Positions 25,488 to 35,253 of a stretch of 64,000 bases of DNA are shown piece by piece. Source of the DNA: Thiomicrospira sp. XS5 (GTDB taxonomy: Bacteria; Pseudomonadota; Gammaproteobacteria; Thiomicrospirales; Thiomicrospiraceae). Position 1 is the first letter of the stretch, and each line of letters starts with the position of its first letter. Under the pieces are notes generated by a model. The model did no database searches. It saw only the letters and a list, made by a program, of their open reading frames with translations, and was not told where the DNA came from. A program made the position numbers and the translations under genes. The stretch is taken from positions 992,001 to 1,056,000 of the forward strand of contig NZ_LQBO01000001.1 in assembly GCF_001507555.1 (NCBI RefSeq). The letters run 5' to 3'.

Positions 25488-27092
25488 TCAATTCAGAACG
25501 TCTTCCCATTTACGCATGGCTTCCTGGCAGGCAGGATCGGTGGCGACACAGACTTTATTGCGTCCGGTTTGTTTGGCTTGGTAGAGTGCCACATCGGCTT
25601 GCTTTAGCACCTTTTCCATATCCTCGGCGGTTTCCGGCCAGTGGGCGACGCCCAGGGAAATGGTAATGGTACCCACGGTTTTCAATGGCGCCTCCGACAT
25701 GGTTTTCCGCAATCGTTCAGCCACTTGCACGGCGTATTCCAGTGGTGTGTAAGGCAAGAGCATCAAAAATTCTTCGCCGCCGGTGCGGCTTAACACGTCT
25801 TGATTGCGGGAGCATTCTCGCATCTGTTCGGTGACAGCCTGGATGACTTGGTCGCCGACATCGTGCCCGTGAGCGTCGTTGACCGCTTTGAAATGGTCGA
25901 TGTCCAGTGAGATGACGGAAAAAGGAATGTTTTCAAGTTGCCAGGTTTCAAGCTGTTGTTGCAAGCCGCGACGATTCAGGATACGGGTGAGCGGGTCGGT
26001 CAGGGATTCGGTTTTCAAAGCGTGGATGTGCTGGTGGACGCTACCGAATCCTTTCAACAGGGCGGTTTTCAGCTCGTCGGCTTCGTAATACCAGGTTTTA
26101 ATCAGTTTGACCTCGGATTCGGTTTCCGGGGTTTCCGGGTGTTCGGCTTGTTGCGCCAAGTGCCAGAGTGGCTTGGAGATGCGTCCGGCAAACAGCCAGA
26201 TAATCAGGCCGGTGACCAGAAGAATCGGAAGGGAGTGCCAAAGGACACTGAGCATTTGTTTGTCCAGTGTGGCGAGCGTGGCTTGTAATGGCCGTTGCGA
26301 GACGACCCCCCAGCCGGAAATGCCGACCGGCGAATAACCCGCCAGCATGTTGATGCCTTGGCTGTTGATGATTTTTTGATGGCCGGTCTGGCCATCCAGC
26401 ACCGTTTCGATGGCCGGGTTGTCGAGTACCTTTTCGCCAATGCGTGTTTCGTCCGGGTGGACGATGAGGCGATGTTTCGCGTCGACGACGTAGAGGTAAG
26501 TTTCGTCCTGATAGCTTTGGTCGCTCAGCAATCGGTGTAGAATGCTGCGGTTGTGTAAATTAATGAGTCCGCCGATAAAGCCGTCATAGTGGCCCGTTTT
26601 ATCGATAATCGGCTGGGAAACCAGAATGAAATATTGACCTTGGTTTAGGCGAAAGGGTGAGCTGATTCGGGTTTGTTGCTGTGTTAGGGCTTCCTGAATC
26701 GGTGCGTTTTTCAGGATGACATCGGCTTTGAAGAATTCGGGGGCGGCCAAGGCTTGCAGTTGGCCTTTTGCGTTGACACGCACTACGGCATTGAAACTCT
26801 CCGATTGATGGAGCAGGCGTTCGGTTTCCAACTGTAAAAGCGACGGGTTCCGCGGTGCTTGTGCAATGGTTTGGCTGCTCCATTTCAGTTCGTTCCTCAC
26901 TAAATTGAGGTGCATGGCGGCGCTGCGCGCCAGTTTGGTGGCGTAGGCTTCATTGGCGTGTAAAGTGCCGTCAATGAGAAGGTTTCTCTGCACCTTGTAA
27001 GTGGCGTAAAGCGCATTGACTAGGGTCAGAATGACACTGACGGTGGCCAGAGAGAGAATGAGGCGTCGTAAATCGATTCGGTTAAGCTGCAT
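25488..27092 (-). CDS. Membrane diguanylate cyclase with Cache-type sensor
   Basis: 534 aa. A membrane segment (about 10-30), a periplasmic double-Cache-like sensor (about 40-280) and a second membrane segment (about 285-305) precede a GGDEF domain (about 370-530). The active site is GGEEF, preceded by an inhibitory I-site R-N-Q-D exactly five residues upstream. The enzyme should make c-di-GMP and be product-inhibited. No good ribosome site precedes the ATG. Stands alone. Ligand of the sensor unknown. Confidence 0.92.
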   Translation of the reverse strand: MQLNRIDLRRLILSLATVSVILTLVNALYATYKVQRNLLIDGTLHANEAYATKLARSAAMHLNLVRNELKWSSQTIAQAPRNPSLLQLETERLLHQSESFNAVVRVNAKGQLQALAAPEFFKADVILKNAPIQEALTQQQTRISSPFRLNQGQYFILVSQPIIDKTGHYDGFIGGLINLHNRSILHRLLSDQSYQDETYLYVVDAKHRLIVHPDETRIGEKVLDNPAIETVLDGQTGHQKIINSQGINMLAGYSPVGISGWGVVSQRPLQATLATLDKQMLSVLWHSLPILLVTGLIIWLFAGRISKPLWHLAQQAEHPETPETESEVKLIKTWYYEADELKTALLKGFGSVHQHIHALKTESLTDPLTRILNRRGLQQQLETWQLENIPFSVISLDIDHFKAVNDAHGHDVGDQVIQAVTEQMRECSRNQDVLSRTGGEEFLMLLPYTPLEYAVQVAERLRKTMSEAPLKTVGTITISLGVAHWPETAEDMEKVLKQADVALYQAKQTGRNKVCVATDPACQEAMRKWEDVLN

Positions 27093-27257
27093 GTTCGTTG
27101 TGTATTTTTATTCTTTTTTAATCTGACCGAGCTGAGCAAAAAATATTTATCAGGCATAATTATACTTGTTTATTCTTGTCGTTGGTCGGTTTCAATGCAA
27201 TTCGGTTGAATTTAACCGTATGAAAAGTAAGCTAAAAGGGCTGAAATGACGCGCCAA

Positions 27258-27482
27258 TCAGCTTTCCGACGTTAAGCATTCGACCAGACGTTGCACCTGA
27301 CGTTTGCAACAGCCGTTGCCGTCGGTGGCGTAGGTTTGGTTTCGTACTGCGTCCAGCGTGTTGGCGCCGGCTTCAATGGCATCGATGATGTCGCGTTTAA
27401 GAATGCCGTTGCAGACGCAGAGATTTTCGTCCAAATCTTTTTGAAGGATGTCCGGCAGTTTGTCGAGAGTGCTTTGTTTCAT
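27258..27482 (-). CDS. BFD-like [2Fe-2S] protein
   Basis: 74 aa. The cysteine pattern CVCNG (C22, C24) and GNGCCKRQV (two adjacent Cys) is that of the bacterioferritin-associated-ferredoxin domain, as found in Bfd and nitrite reductase. It probably binds one [2Fe-2S] cluster and acts in electron transfer or iron release. No bacterioferritin gene is nearby. A CCAGGCCTGG copy (27506-27515) lies in its upstream region, shared with the divergent phosphoesterase. Confidence 0.85.
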   Translation of the reverse strand: MKQSTLDKLPDILQKDLDENLCVCNGILKRDIIDAIEAGANTLDAVRNQTYATDGNGCCKRQVQRLVECLTSES

Positions 27483-27590
27483 CCCTTTATTTTAATGCAA
27501 AGCGGCCAGGCCTGGTGGATTTTGCGCCGACTTCGGTTTATGCTGAATAAAATGGTTAGCAACAGGATTAGGAAAGAATTAGGAGCGGAC

Positions 27591-28208
27591 ATGAAAATTT
27601 TTTGCATCAGTGACACCCACGGTTACCACCGGCATATGCATGAAATTCCAGAGGCCGATGTGGTGGTGCATGCGGGGGACATTTGCAATCTGGGCAGTGC
27701 CAAGCAAACCGAGGACTTTTTGGATTGGTTCCGCGCTTTGCCGATGCCGCATAAAGTGTTGATTGCCGGCAATCATGATTTTTTGTTGGATACGCAGCGC
27801 CAGGCCGACCTTGGAAAGCTGCCCCAGTCGTTTGATTTTTCCGGCATCCATTATCTGATGGATGACGCGGTTGAAATCGATGGGGTGACGTTTTACGGCT
27901 CGCCGTGGCAACCGGAATTTCAGGCGATGGCGTTTAACCTGCCGCGTGAAGGCGACGCTTTACGCCAGGCCTGGCGAAATATTCCGGAAGCAACGGATGT
28001 GCTGGTGACTCACACGCCGCCTTACGGCATTTTGGATCAGACCAACGGCGGGTTTGGTGTCGGCTGTGAGTTGCTGACAGAACGTCTGGGCGAACTGCCG
28101 CAGGTGAAAGCCCATGTGTTCGGTCACGTGCATGAAGCGGCGGGTTACCGACAGCAGAGCGGGCGGCAGTTCGTCAATGCCTTTGAACCCCGCGTGATTG
28201 AGATTTAA
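27591..28208 (+). CDS. Calcineurin-like metallophosphoesterase
   Basis: 205 aa from the ATG at 27591 (AGGAG upstream); a longer open frame to the left only crosses the BFD gene on the other strand. Two-metal phosphoesterase motifs are present in order: SDTHG, HAGDI, GNHD, THTPP and GHVHE. It resembles the metallophosphoesterase group with MPPED1/YfcE-like members; substrate unknown. One CCAGGCCTGG copy (27965-27974) is in frame and encodes Gln-Ala-Trp. Its stop overlaps the stop of the convergent chemoreceptor gene. Confidence 0.9.
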   Translation: MKIFCISDTHGYHRHMHEIPEADVVVHAGDICNLGSAKQTEDFLDWFRALPMPHKVLIAGNHDFLLDTQRQADLGKLPQSFDFSGIHYLMDDAVEIDGVTFYGSPWQPEFQAMAFNLPREGDALRQAWRNIPEATDVLVTHTPPYGILDQTNGGFGVGCELLTERLGELPQVKAHVFGHVHEAAGYRQQSGRQFVNAFEPRVIEI

Positions 28209-30883
28209 AAATCACTCCATTCATCGCTCTGTGACGGCGCTTTTGCTTTCTCTGGCCGGTTGGCGGAAATGGCTTGAGAGGGTTGTTTTGGCAGCGCCGT
28301 GCTCTCCTGTTCACCGGTAATCGCATCGCATAGAGCGTCCATTTCCACCAGCAATTGTTCGGAGAGTTCGGACACCGTTTTCCGGTATTGTTGCATGGTG
28401 TTGTCATCGCCGAGTTTTTTCGCATCAATGACCTTGCCGACCATGCTGTGCATTTCGGTATGGGTTCGAATCAGTTGCTGCATTTCCGGCACCGATTGAT
28501 ATTGTCGGCCGACGGTGTTCAGCCATTGGCCCAACGGGCAAAGATCGTCACGACGCGCGCTGTGTTCATCGAAATCGACTTTTTCACCCAAGAGGAAACG
28601 TTCCAGGCGGACGTTCCAGGCGCGGTGTTTGTTTTTGGCGTCTTCCAACTCAAAGGTGGCTCTATGGCCGCCTTGACCGGATGCGGAACGCTCGGAGATT
28701 TTAAATTTACCGACGAACTCGGCCTGCATTTCTGCTTGTTCGCTCATATTCCCCGCCGTGGCGGCCAACTCTTCCACCAGCGCGGCATTTTGCTGCGTCA
28801 TTTCATCCAGTGAGTTGACGGCGATGTTGATTTGTCCCAGCCCTTTGGATTGCTCGGTGGCCGCTTTGGAGACCGAGTCCACCAAGCCGCTGACCTGTTC
28901 GATTTTATTGACCATGTCTTCAAACATGCGGTTGGTTTCTTCCACCAACGAGGTGCCTTGCGAGATTTGTTCGGTGGCGGTGCCAATGAGGTTGGAAATC
29001 TCTTTGGAGGATTCGGCGGATTTCTGTGCCAGGTTGCGCACCTCGCTGGCGACGACGGCAAAGCCTCGACCGTGTTCTCCGGCACGGGCGGCTTCCACCG
29101 AGGCATTCAGGGCCAAGAGGTTGGTTTGGAAAGCGATGCCGTCGATGACGGTGGTGATGTCAGCAATTTGACTGCTCAATTCACTGATGCCGTGCATGGC
29201 TTTGGAGGTTTGTTCCATGACCTGAATGCCGCTTTTCGCTTCCGTGGCGGCTTCCGATGACAGGCGATTCGCCTCGTGGGTGTTGTCGGTGGATTGCTGA
29301 ACCCGACTGGTGATTTGTTCCATGGAAGCGGCGGTCTGTTCCAGTGATGCGGCTTGCGACTGGGTGCGTTCCGACAGGTCTTCGCTGGCTTGAGAGACCT
29401 CGTTGGACATTTGACCGATTTCGGTGGAACCGATTTTGACTTGCCCGAAGGTGGCTTCGATATTGGTCAGGGCATTGTTTATGGCCACTTGCATGGCGTG
29501 CACTTCGCCCTTGTATTCGCCTTCCATTCGGCTGGTCAGGTCGCCGTTGCTCATCAGGCACAGGATGCGGCTGAGATCTTGTACTAGCGCGGAAAAGGAA
29601 TCCAGTAAGGTGTTGATGGACAGCGACAACTGATGGTTGAAGCCTTCCAGTTTGGAGGCGTCGATGCGGTCCTTGAGAATGCCCAGCGAGGCGTTGGACA
29701 CCAGGTGTTCGATGTTCTCTTCAATCGCCAGTTGTTCGGTAATGTTTTTCCATTCCGCGACGGTGCCGATGCGCTCGTGTTTTTCATTGAAAATCGGATC
29801 GACGACGAGGTCAATGGTGGCGTCACCAACGTTTATGCGGGCTTCGTAGGTTTCGGTAAGATTGTCGAGCAAATTGGCCTGGTGTGCCGGGTTCTGGTGA
29901 AAAATGTCGATGGACTGTCGCAGCAAATTGTCGGCATTGAAATGCGGTAAGGCTTTTTGCAGTTCCGGTTCGGCTTGTTTCAGCATGCGTTTGACCGATT
30001 CGTTCATGAAAATGATGCTGCGAAAACGGTCGGCGACCATGATATTGGATGAAGCTGCGTTCAGCGCACTTTCGATGCGTTTGGCATTGTTCAGCGAAGC
30101 GTTGACGTCGTCGAAATCGGCGCCGAGACGAATCTGCATGGACTTCACCCGTCCGAGCACTTGGTTAACTAAGTTACGGCCCGAAACCTGAATGGGGTTA
30201 TTGAAGTGGCCGCCGGAAATTTCGGTGAGCAAATGGTGAACTTCTTTGAACTTGCGGTCGTTCACCCAGGCAATCAGGAAAATCGCCACAATGAACAAGG
30301 CGCTGATGCCTTCGAACAACAGCGGCGGAATGCCGAGGTTCAAAAGCGGCATATTGGCGGTGATGAACAGCAGAATGCTGAACAGCATGATTAAGCGGCT
30401 GGCTTCGAACTGATTAAAGGGGTTGAACCGGGTTCCCAGTGTGACTGGGCTGCCGCCGGACAATTTCAGTTTGTCGGCACCAATGTCTTGGTAGGCTTGT
30501 TCCGCTTGGGCGACTTGTTCGCGGGATGCGGGAGTTCGAACCGACATGTAACCGACGATTTCGTCGTTTTCGAACATAGGTGTGGCATTGGCCACGACCC
30601 AATAATGATCGCCGTTTTTACGTCGGTTCTTGACGATTTGTGACCAGGGTCGCCCGGCTTGGATGGTATTCCAGAAGTCTTTGAAAACGGCGGCCGGCAC
30701 GTCGGGGTGTCGGAGAATGTTATGCGGCTGCCCCACCAGTTCCAGCCAGTCGTAACCGCTGGCTTCGATAAATGCCTCGTTGGCTTCGGTGATGTTCCCG
30801 TGTAAATCGGTGCGAGAGACAATAGTGAGACCCTCTGGTAACATATATTCTTTTTGGGTAACCGAGCGACTTTTTACGTCCAT
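28205..30883 (-). CDS. Aer-like PAS chemoreceptor with CZB domain
   Basis: 892 aa from the ATG at 30881-30883; the frame is open 24 more codons and the start is not certain. An N-terminal PAS like Aer ([14 protein letters not shown] through [12 protein letters not shown]) suggests FAD and redox/energy sensing. Two close membrane segments (about 165-215), a second PAS-like region (about 270-390), HAMP-like helices and a methyl-accepting signalling domain follow, the hairpin tip containing [20 protein letters not shown]. The C-terminal CZB zinc-binding domain shows [17 protein letters not shown] and HTEMH. It overlaps the phosphoesterase stop by 4 bp. Confidence 0.9.
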   Translation of the reverse strand: MDVKSRSVTQKEYMLPEGLTIVSRTDLHGNITEANEAFIEASGYDWLELVGQPHNILRHPDVPAAVFKDFWNTIQAGRPWSQIVKNRRKNGDHYWVVANATPMFENDEIVGYMSVRTPASREQVAQAEQAYQDIGADKLKLSGGSPVTLGTRFNPFNQFEASRLIMLFSILLFITANMPLLNLGIPPLLFEGISALFIVAIFLIAWVNDRKFKEVHHLLTEISGGHFNNPIQVSGRNLVNQVLGRVKSMQIRLGADFDDVNASLNNAKRIESALNAASSNIMVADRFRSIIFMNESVKRMLKQAEPELQKALPHFNADNLLRQSIDIFHQNPAHQANLLDNLTETYEARINVGDATIDLVVDPIFNEKHERIGTVAEWKNITEQLAIEENIEHLVSNASLGILKDRIDASKLEGFNHQLSLSINTLLDSFSALVQDLSRILCLMSNGDLTSRMEGEYKGEVHAMQVAINNALTNIEATFGQVKIGSTEIGQMSNEVSQASEDLSERTQSQAASLEQTAASMEQITSRVQQSTDNTHEANRLSSEAATEAKSGIQVMEQTSKAMHGISELSSQIADITTVIDGIAFQTNLLALNASVEAARAGEHGRGFAVVASEVRNLAQKSAESSKEISNLIGTATEQISQGTSLVEETNRMFEDMVNKIEQVSGLVDSVSKAATEQSKGLGQINIAVNSLDEMTQQNAALVEELAATAGNMSEQAEMQAEFVGKFKISERSASGQGGHRATFELEDAKNKHRAWNVRLERFLLGEKVDFDEHSARRDDLCPLGQWLNTVGRQYQSVPEMQQLIRTHTEMHSMVGKVIDAKKLGDDNTMQQYRKTVSELSEQLLVEMDALCDAITGEQESTALPKQPSQAISANRPEKAKAPSQSDEWSDF

Positions 30884-31173
30884 TTTCCAAAGACCTTTTT
30901 GTGCGACTAAATTTCGCTTAGTAGACTCAAAAGCCCAAGGCTTGGCAATAATCAAAAAAACGCATATTTCCTTTTTTTTAAAAAGGGTATATAAAGTTTA
31001 CCCTTTATTTTCAAAGAGTTGGTTGGGTTTAATATTTTGAATGTCTAAAAGCTTAATTTTTTTATGTCTATATAAGTTGTTGAAATAAAAGAAATTTTTA
31101 ATGAGTTTAAATATAAGTTATTTTGCTTATAAAGAAGTCGGCACCGAGTCGGGCAATTCCTTGGGATATTGTG

Positions 31174-33741
31174 ATGGCTGATTTGCCGATAATCCCCATT
31201 CTACCGGTGATTCGGCAGGGTTTGGCAGAACACGATAACCTGGTTTTGCAGGCCGAGCCTGGGGCCGGTAAATCGACCGCTGTGCCGTTGGAACTGCTGA
31301 AATCGCCTTGGCTGAACGGACGTAAGGTGCTTCTATTGGAGCCTCGCCGCTTGGCGGTGAAATCCATTGCTTATTATCTATCGGAACAACTGGGTGAAAC
31401 GGTCGGGCAGCGAATCGGTTATCAAATTCGCAACGAACGTCGCGTGAGCCGGGAAACGCAATTGGAAATCGTCACCGAAGGTATCTTGACGCGTCGCTTG
31501 CAGCAAGATCCGGAGCTGTCCGATGTGGCGTTGGTGATTTTTGATGAATTCCACGAGCGTTCTTTACATGCCGATTTGGCGTTGAGTTTGTGTTTGGATG
31601 TGCAGGCCGCGTTACGGGACGACTTGAAGCTGCTAGTGATGTCCGCCACCATCGACATGGATGCGGTGCAATCTCTATTGGCCGCCAATGGCGCGTCGGT
31701 CACGCAGGCGCAAGCGCCGGGGCGCACTTATCCGGTATCGGAGCATTATTTATCCAAGCCGTTGGCCTCCACGCACTTGCGTGACCTGCTTCCGGCCGTG
31801 CATCAACAAATTCGCCAGGCCTGGCAGGAAACTGAAAAGGATATTCTGGTGTTTCTGGCCGGGCAGGGCGAGATTCGACGTGTGCAGGAACGTTTGGAAG
31901 AAACGCCTTTGACCAATACGGTGGTATGCCCGTTGTACGGGGCTTTGAAACCGGAAGAGCAAGAAAAGGCGCTGGTGCCGGACGCGCAAGGCCGGCGCAA
32001 AGTGGTGTTGGCCACCAATATTGCCGAAACCAGCTTGACGATTGACGGTATCGGCGCGGTGGTGGACAGCGGTTTGAGCCGAAAAGCTTTGTACGATGTG
32101 TCCAGCGGTATGACGGCCTTAACAACGCAACGCATTTCCAAAGCCTCCGCCGAGCAGCGTAAAGGCCGTGCCGGGCGTTTGGCGGCCGGACGGGCTTATC
32201 GTCTCTGGACCGAAAGCCAGCAACTGCAATTGGCGGATTTCGATCCGCCGGAAATCGAGCAGGCCGATTTGAGCGCGGTGTGTTTGGAGTTGGCGATTTG
32301 GGGCATTCATAATCCGGCGGATTTGAATTGGATGACGCCGCCGCCTAAAGCGCATTTTGATGCGGCCCAGGCACTCTTGATGGCCTTAGATTTGTTGACG
32401 GACACGGGGCAGGCGACCGACTGGGGCCGTAAAGCGGCGGAGTTCGGTTGGTCACCGCGTTTGGCGGTGATGTGTTTGAAAGCCGAGTCGGTTTGTTATT
32501 TGTCGCCGAATCAGGCCAAAACGCTGGCGACCGACTTGGCGGCGATTTTATCGGAACGGGATGTACTGCAAACGCGTGATGACGTCGATTTAGTTCAGCG
32601 GGTGTTGGCGTTACAGGCGTATCGCCAAAACCGTTCTTCGGCGTGTCAGACCTATCCGGTGCAACGCTCGGCCATGGAACAGGCCTTGAAAAACGCGCGT
32701 TCGGCGCTTAAAAAATTGAATGAATCGTCGGCTTGCCAGCCATTGAGTTTGGCGGCGTTGCAAGCCGAATGCGGTAAGCTGGTGGCACTGGCTTATCCGG
32801 ACCGGGTGGCAAAACGCCGTGGCGCGCAAGGGGCGCGTTTCCAGTTAAGCAACGGTAAAGGCGCGGTGTTGCCGGAATTTGATCCGCTGGCTCAACAGGA
32901 TTGGCTAGCGGTGGCGCAACTCGACGGCCAGCGTCAGGATGGCCGGATTTATCTGGCCGCGCCTTTGGACGTGGCGGACATCGAAACCTTATTTGCCGAG
33001 CAAATTGAAGAGCGGCCTTATCTAGGCTTGAATAAAAGCAAAGGCGAGTTGGCGGCGGTGCAGCAACGTTGGTTGCAAAAGCTGTTGCTGTCGGAAAAGC
33101 CGCTGCACAATCCGGATACGGCGACTTTGCAAGCCGCCTTGTTGGGATTGCTGGCAGACGATTTATCGTTGTTGCCGTGGCGCGAAAACACCCAGGCCTG
33201 GTTAAAACGGGTCAATTGGCTGGCTGGGTTCGATTCGGGCCACGAAACGCCTTTTCCCAATATCGACCAGGCCTGGCTAAAAGCCCATCTTGACGACTGG
33301 CTGGCACCTTATTTGAATGGGGTTACAACAATCAAAGGTTTGCAGTCGCTGGATGTGTTGATGCTGTTGCAGAGTCAATTGACTTATGAGCAACAGCAGG
33401 TGTTGGCCCAGCAAGCGCCCACTCATTACACCACGCCGTCCGGGCACCGGGTGCGGATTGATTACAGCGGTGCTTCGCCGAAAGTGTCGGTGATTTTGCA
33501 GGAAATGTTCGGCGAACTGACCAGCCCGCGGTTGGCCTGGGGACAGGTGCCTTTGACGTTCGAGTTGTTGTCGCCGGCGCGACGCCCCATCCAAGTCACC
33601 AGCGATTTGGCGAATTTTTGGCAGACGTCTTACTTTGAGGTGGCGAAAGACATGAAGGGGCGTTATCCCAAGCATCGTTGGCCGGACAAGCCGTTAGAGG
33701 AAAAACCGGGGCGCTCGGTGAAGTCGAAACCCGCTCAGTAA
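31174..33741 (+). CDS. hrpB: ATP-dependent helicase HrpB
   Basis: 855 aa from the ATG at 31174; an in-frame TTG 17 codons earlier (31123) is less likely, but no strong ribosome site marks either. It is a DEAH/RHA-type helicase of the HrpB family: AEPGAGKST at 27-35, DEFHER as motif II, SAT as motif III, and motif VI around QRKGRAGR. The HrpB-specific C-terminal region follows. The cellular role is unsettled, although E. coli HrpB is dispensable. Three CCAGGCCTGG copies (31815, 33192, 33267) lie in frame, each as Gln-Ala-Trp, the highest density in one gene here. Confidence 0.93.
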   Translation: MADLPIIPILPVIRQGLAEHDNLVLQAEPGAGKSTAVPLELLKSPWLNGRKVLLLEPRRLAVKSIAYYLSEQLGETVGQRIGYQIRNERRVSRETQLEIVTEGILTRRLQQDPELSDVALVIFDEFHERSLHADLALSLCLDVQAALRDDLKLLVMSATIDMDAVQSLLAANGASVTQAQAPGRTYPVSEHYLSKPLASTHLRDLLPAVHQQIRQAWQETEKDILVFLAGQGEIRRVQERLEETPLTNTVVCPLYGALKPEEQEKALVPDAQGRRKVVLATNIAETSLTIDGIGAVVDSGLSRKALYDVSSGMTALTTQRISKASAEQRKGRAGRLAAGRAYRLWTESQQLQLADFDPPEIEQADLSAVCLELAIWGIHNPADLNWMTPPPKAHFDAAQALLMALDLLTDTGQATDWGRKAAEFGWSPRLAVMCLKAESVCYLSPNQAKTLATDLAAILSERDVLQTRDDVDLVQRVLALQAYRQNRSSACQTYPVQRSAMEQALKNARSALKKLNESSACQPLSLAALQAECGKLVALAYPDRVAKRRGAQGARFQLSNGKGAVLPEFDPLAQQDWLAVAQLDGQRQDGRIYLAAPLDVADIETLFAEQIEERPYLGLNKSKGELAAVQQRWLQKLLLSEKPLHNPDTATLQAALLGLLADDLSLLPWRENTQAWLKRVNWLAGFDSGHETPFPNIDQAWLKAHLDDWLAPYLNGVTTIKGLQSLDVLMLLQSQLTYEQQQVLAQQAPTHYTTPSGHRVRIDYSGASPKVSVILQEMFGELTSPRLAWGQVPLTFELLSPARRPIQVTSDLANFWQTSYFEVAKDMKGRYPKHRWPDKPLEEKPGRSVKSKPAQ

Positions 33742-33779
33742 CCTTGGTTTCTTTCCAATGACGGGGTCTTTTTGAATTT

Positions 33780-33807
33780 TGTTACGAACATATTCTGTTA
33801 CGAACAT
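33780..33807 (+). promoter_or_regulatory. Tandem TGTTACGAACAT operator-like repeat
   Basis: The 12-mer TGTTACGAACAT occurs at 33780-33791 and 33796-33807, 16 bp apart. Each is a TGTT-N3-AACA dyad. An AT-rich -10-like CATAATATA follows directly. It lies about 100 bp ahead of the lipoprotein hydrolase; the cognate regulator is unknown. Confidence 0.45.
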
Positions 33808-33909
33808 AATATACCGACTTATTGATTAAAAATATCCAGGCCTGGCTTGCAACGGCGTGATATCAGGTTGTTTTGATGAACGTTATTACGCTCTAAAGGA
33901 GTTATTGAA

Positions 33910-35109
33910 ATGACGGACTGGCGAAAATGGTTGGCTAACGGGCTACTGTTGGCTTGGATCGGTTTGGCCGTGGGTTGCACCGCCGTGGCGGATAAGCCGG
34001 AGTTGCAATCGGCCAAGACGTTTCCGGTGATTACTCAGGTGACGTTTGACGATTACCGCTTGCAAACCCGTCAGTGGTTGACGGAGCACCGGCTGTTTTT
34101 GAGCGACGATCCCGCAGCGGAAGTGGAGGCCAATAGTCCGCAGGAGTGGCGACCGGCGACAAAACCGCAAAAGGGGATTTTGCTGGTGCATGGTTTGGGC
34201 GATTCGCCGTACTCGTTTATCGATATAGGTCCGGTGTTGGCGGAAAACGGGTTCTTGGTGCGCACGTTACTTTTGCCGGGGCATGGCACCCGGCCCGGCG
34301 ATATGTTGAATGTTCAAATCGACCAATGGCGCGCGCTGTTGAAAAAGCAAACCGAGATATTAGAGCAAGAAGTGGATCAGGTGTATCTGGGCGGATTTTC
34401 CACCGGAGCGAATTTGGTGACCGAATTGGCGTTGCAGGATGAGCGCATTGCCGGGTTGGTGTTGTTCTCACCGGCGTTTGAGTCCAATGCGCCGATCGAT
34501 TGGTTGGCGCCTTGGGTGCAGGGCATGATGCCGTGGTTGCGAACCGATATGAAATATCGACACGATATTTACGTGCGTTATGGCAATATGCCCACCAACG
34601 GGTTTTCGCAATACTATTATTCAAGTGAAGCGGTATTGAACGCCCTGTCGGAAAAAACATTCGATAAACCGACGTTGGTGGTGGTCAGTGAAGCCGATTC
34701 GGTGGTGGATGTTCAGAAGGTTCTGGCGTTGTTTACAACCCGTTTTACCAACCCGAACAGCCGGTTGATTTGGTATGGCACGCCGCCGGAAACGGAGGAT
34801 GCTCGCGTATTGGTGCGCAGTGCTTCCTTGCCGGAATGGCGTATCAGCAACTTCTCGCATATGGGGATGGTGTTTTCGCCGGACAATCCTCTTTACGGCG
34901 CGAGCGGCCAGTTTCGCATGTGTTGGAACGGTCAGTCTGACGCGCATTATCAGCAGTGTGAGAATGGCGAAGAGGTGTGGTATTCCGCCTGGGGGTATGA
35001 GACGGAGGATAAAGCGCATGCACGTTTGACATTTAATCCATATTTCGCCTGGCAAAATGACGTAATGTTAAAGGTGCTGGCGTCGGGCTCCGTGGTGCCT
35101 AAGCCTTGA
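33910..35109 (+). CDS. Alpha/beta-hydrolase lipoprotein (carboxylesterase-like)
   Basis: 399 aa. A lipoprotein signal peptide has lipobox LAVGC (C23). The hydrolase core shows VHGLGDSPYSF (oxyanion region) and the nucleophile elbow GGFSTGANL, with the expected acid near EADSVVD and a histidine in SNFSHMGM. Its fold is that of serine esterases such as monoglyceride lipase/carboxylesterase Est30; the substrate is unknown. AAGGAG precedes the ATG. Single gene behind a tandem dyad and a CCAGGCCTGG copy (33836-33845). Confidence 0.85.
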   Translation: MTDWRKWLANGLLLAWIGLAVGCTAVADKPELQSAKTFPVITQVTFDDYRLQTRQWLTEHRLFLSDDPAAEVEANSPQEWRPATKPQKGILLVHGLGDSPYSFIDIGPVLAENGFLVRTLLLPGHGTRPGDMLNVQIDQWRALLKKQTEILEQEVDQVYLGGFSTGANLVTELALQDERIAGLVLFSPAFESNAPIDWLAPWVQGMMPWLRTDMKYRHDIYVRYGNMPTNGFSQYYYSSEAVLNALSEKTFDKPTLVVVSEADSVVDVQKVLALFTTRFTNPNSRLIWYGTPPETEDARVLVRSASLPEWRISNFSHMGMVFSPDNPLYGASGQFRMCWNGQSDAHYQQCENGEEVWYSAWGYETEDKAHARLTFNPYFAWQNDVMLKVLASGSVVPKP

Positions 35110-35144
35110 TTCAAATCCCTCTATAAATCGATTAAATAATATTG

Positions 35145-35163
35145 TTGTACAGATATTGTACAA
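35145..35163 (+). promoter_or_regulatory. TTGTACA dyad upstream of PAS chemoreceptor
   Basis: TTGTACA-N5-TGTACAA dyad at 35145-35163, about 90 bp ahead of the gene, in an AT-rich promoter region. It looks like a binding site for a dimeric regulator; none can be named. Confidence 0.35.
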
Positions 35164-35253
35164 AAATTTTACTCATAAAATAAAATCGGTATACTGAGCT
35201 GAAAGCCAGCTTGGTTTCCGGCATAAAAACAAATAAATACGACTAGGACAACT

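Noticed and set aside
27291-27590. 100-codon N-terminal extension of the phosphoesterase
   Set aside because: It crosses the BFD gene on the other strand; the ATG at 27591 has a ribosome site and begins directly at the first metal motif.
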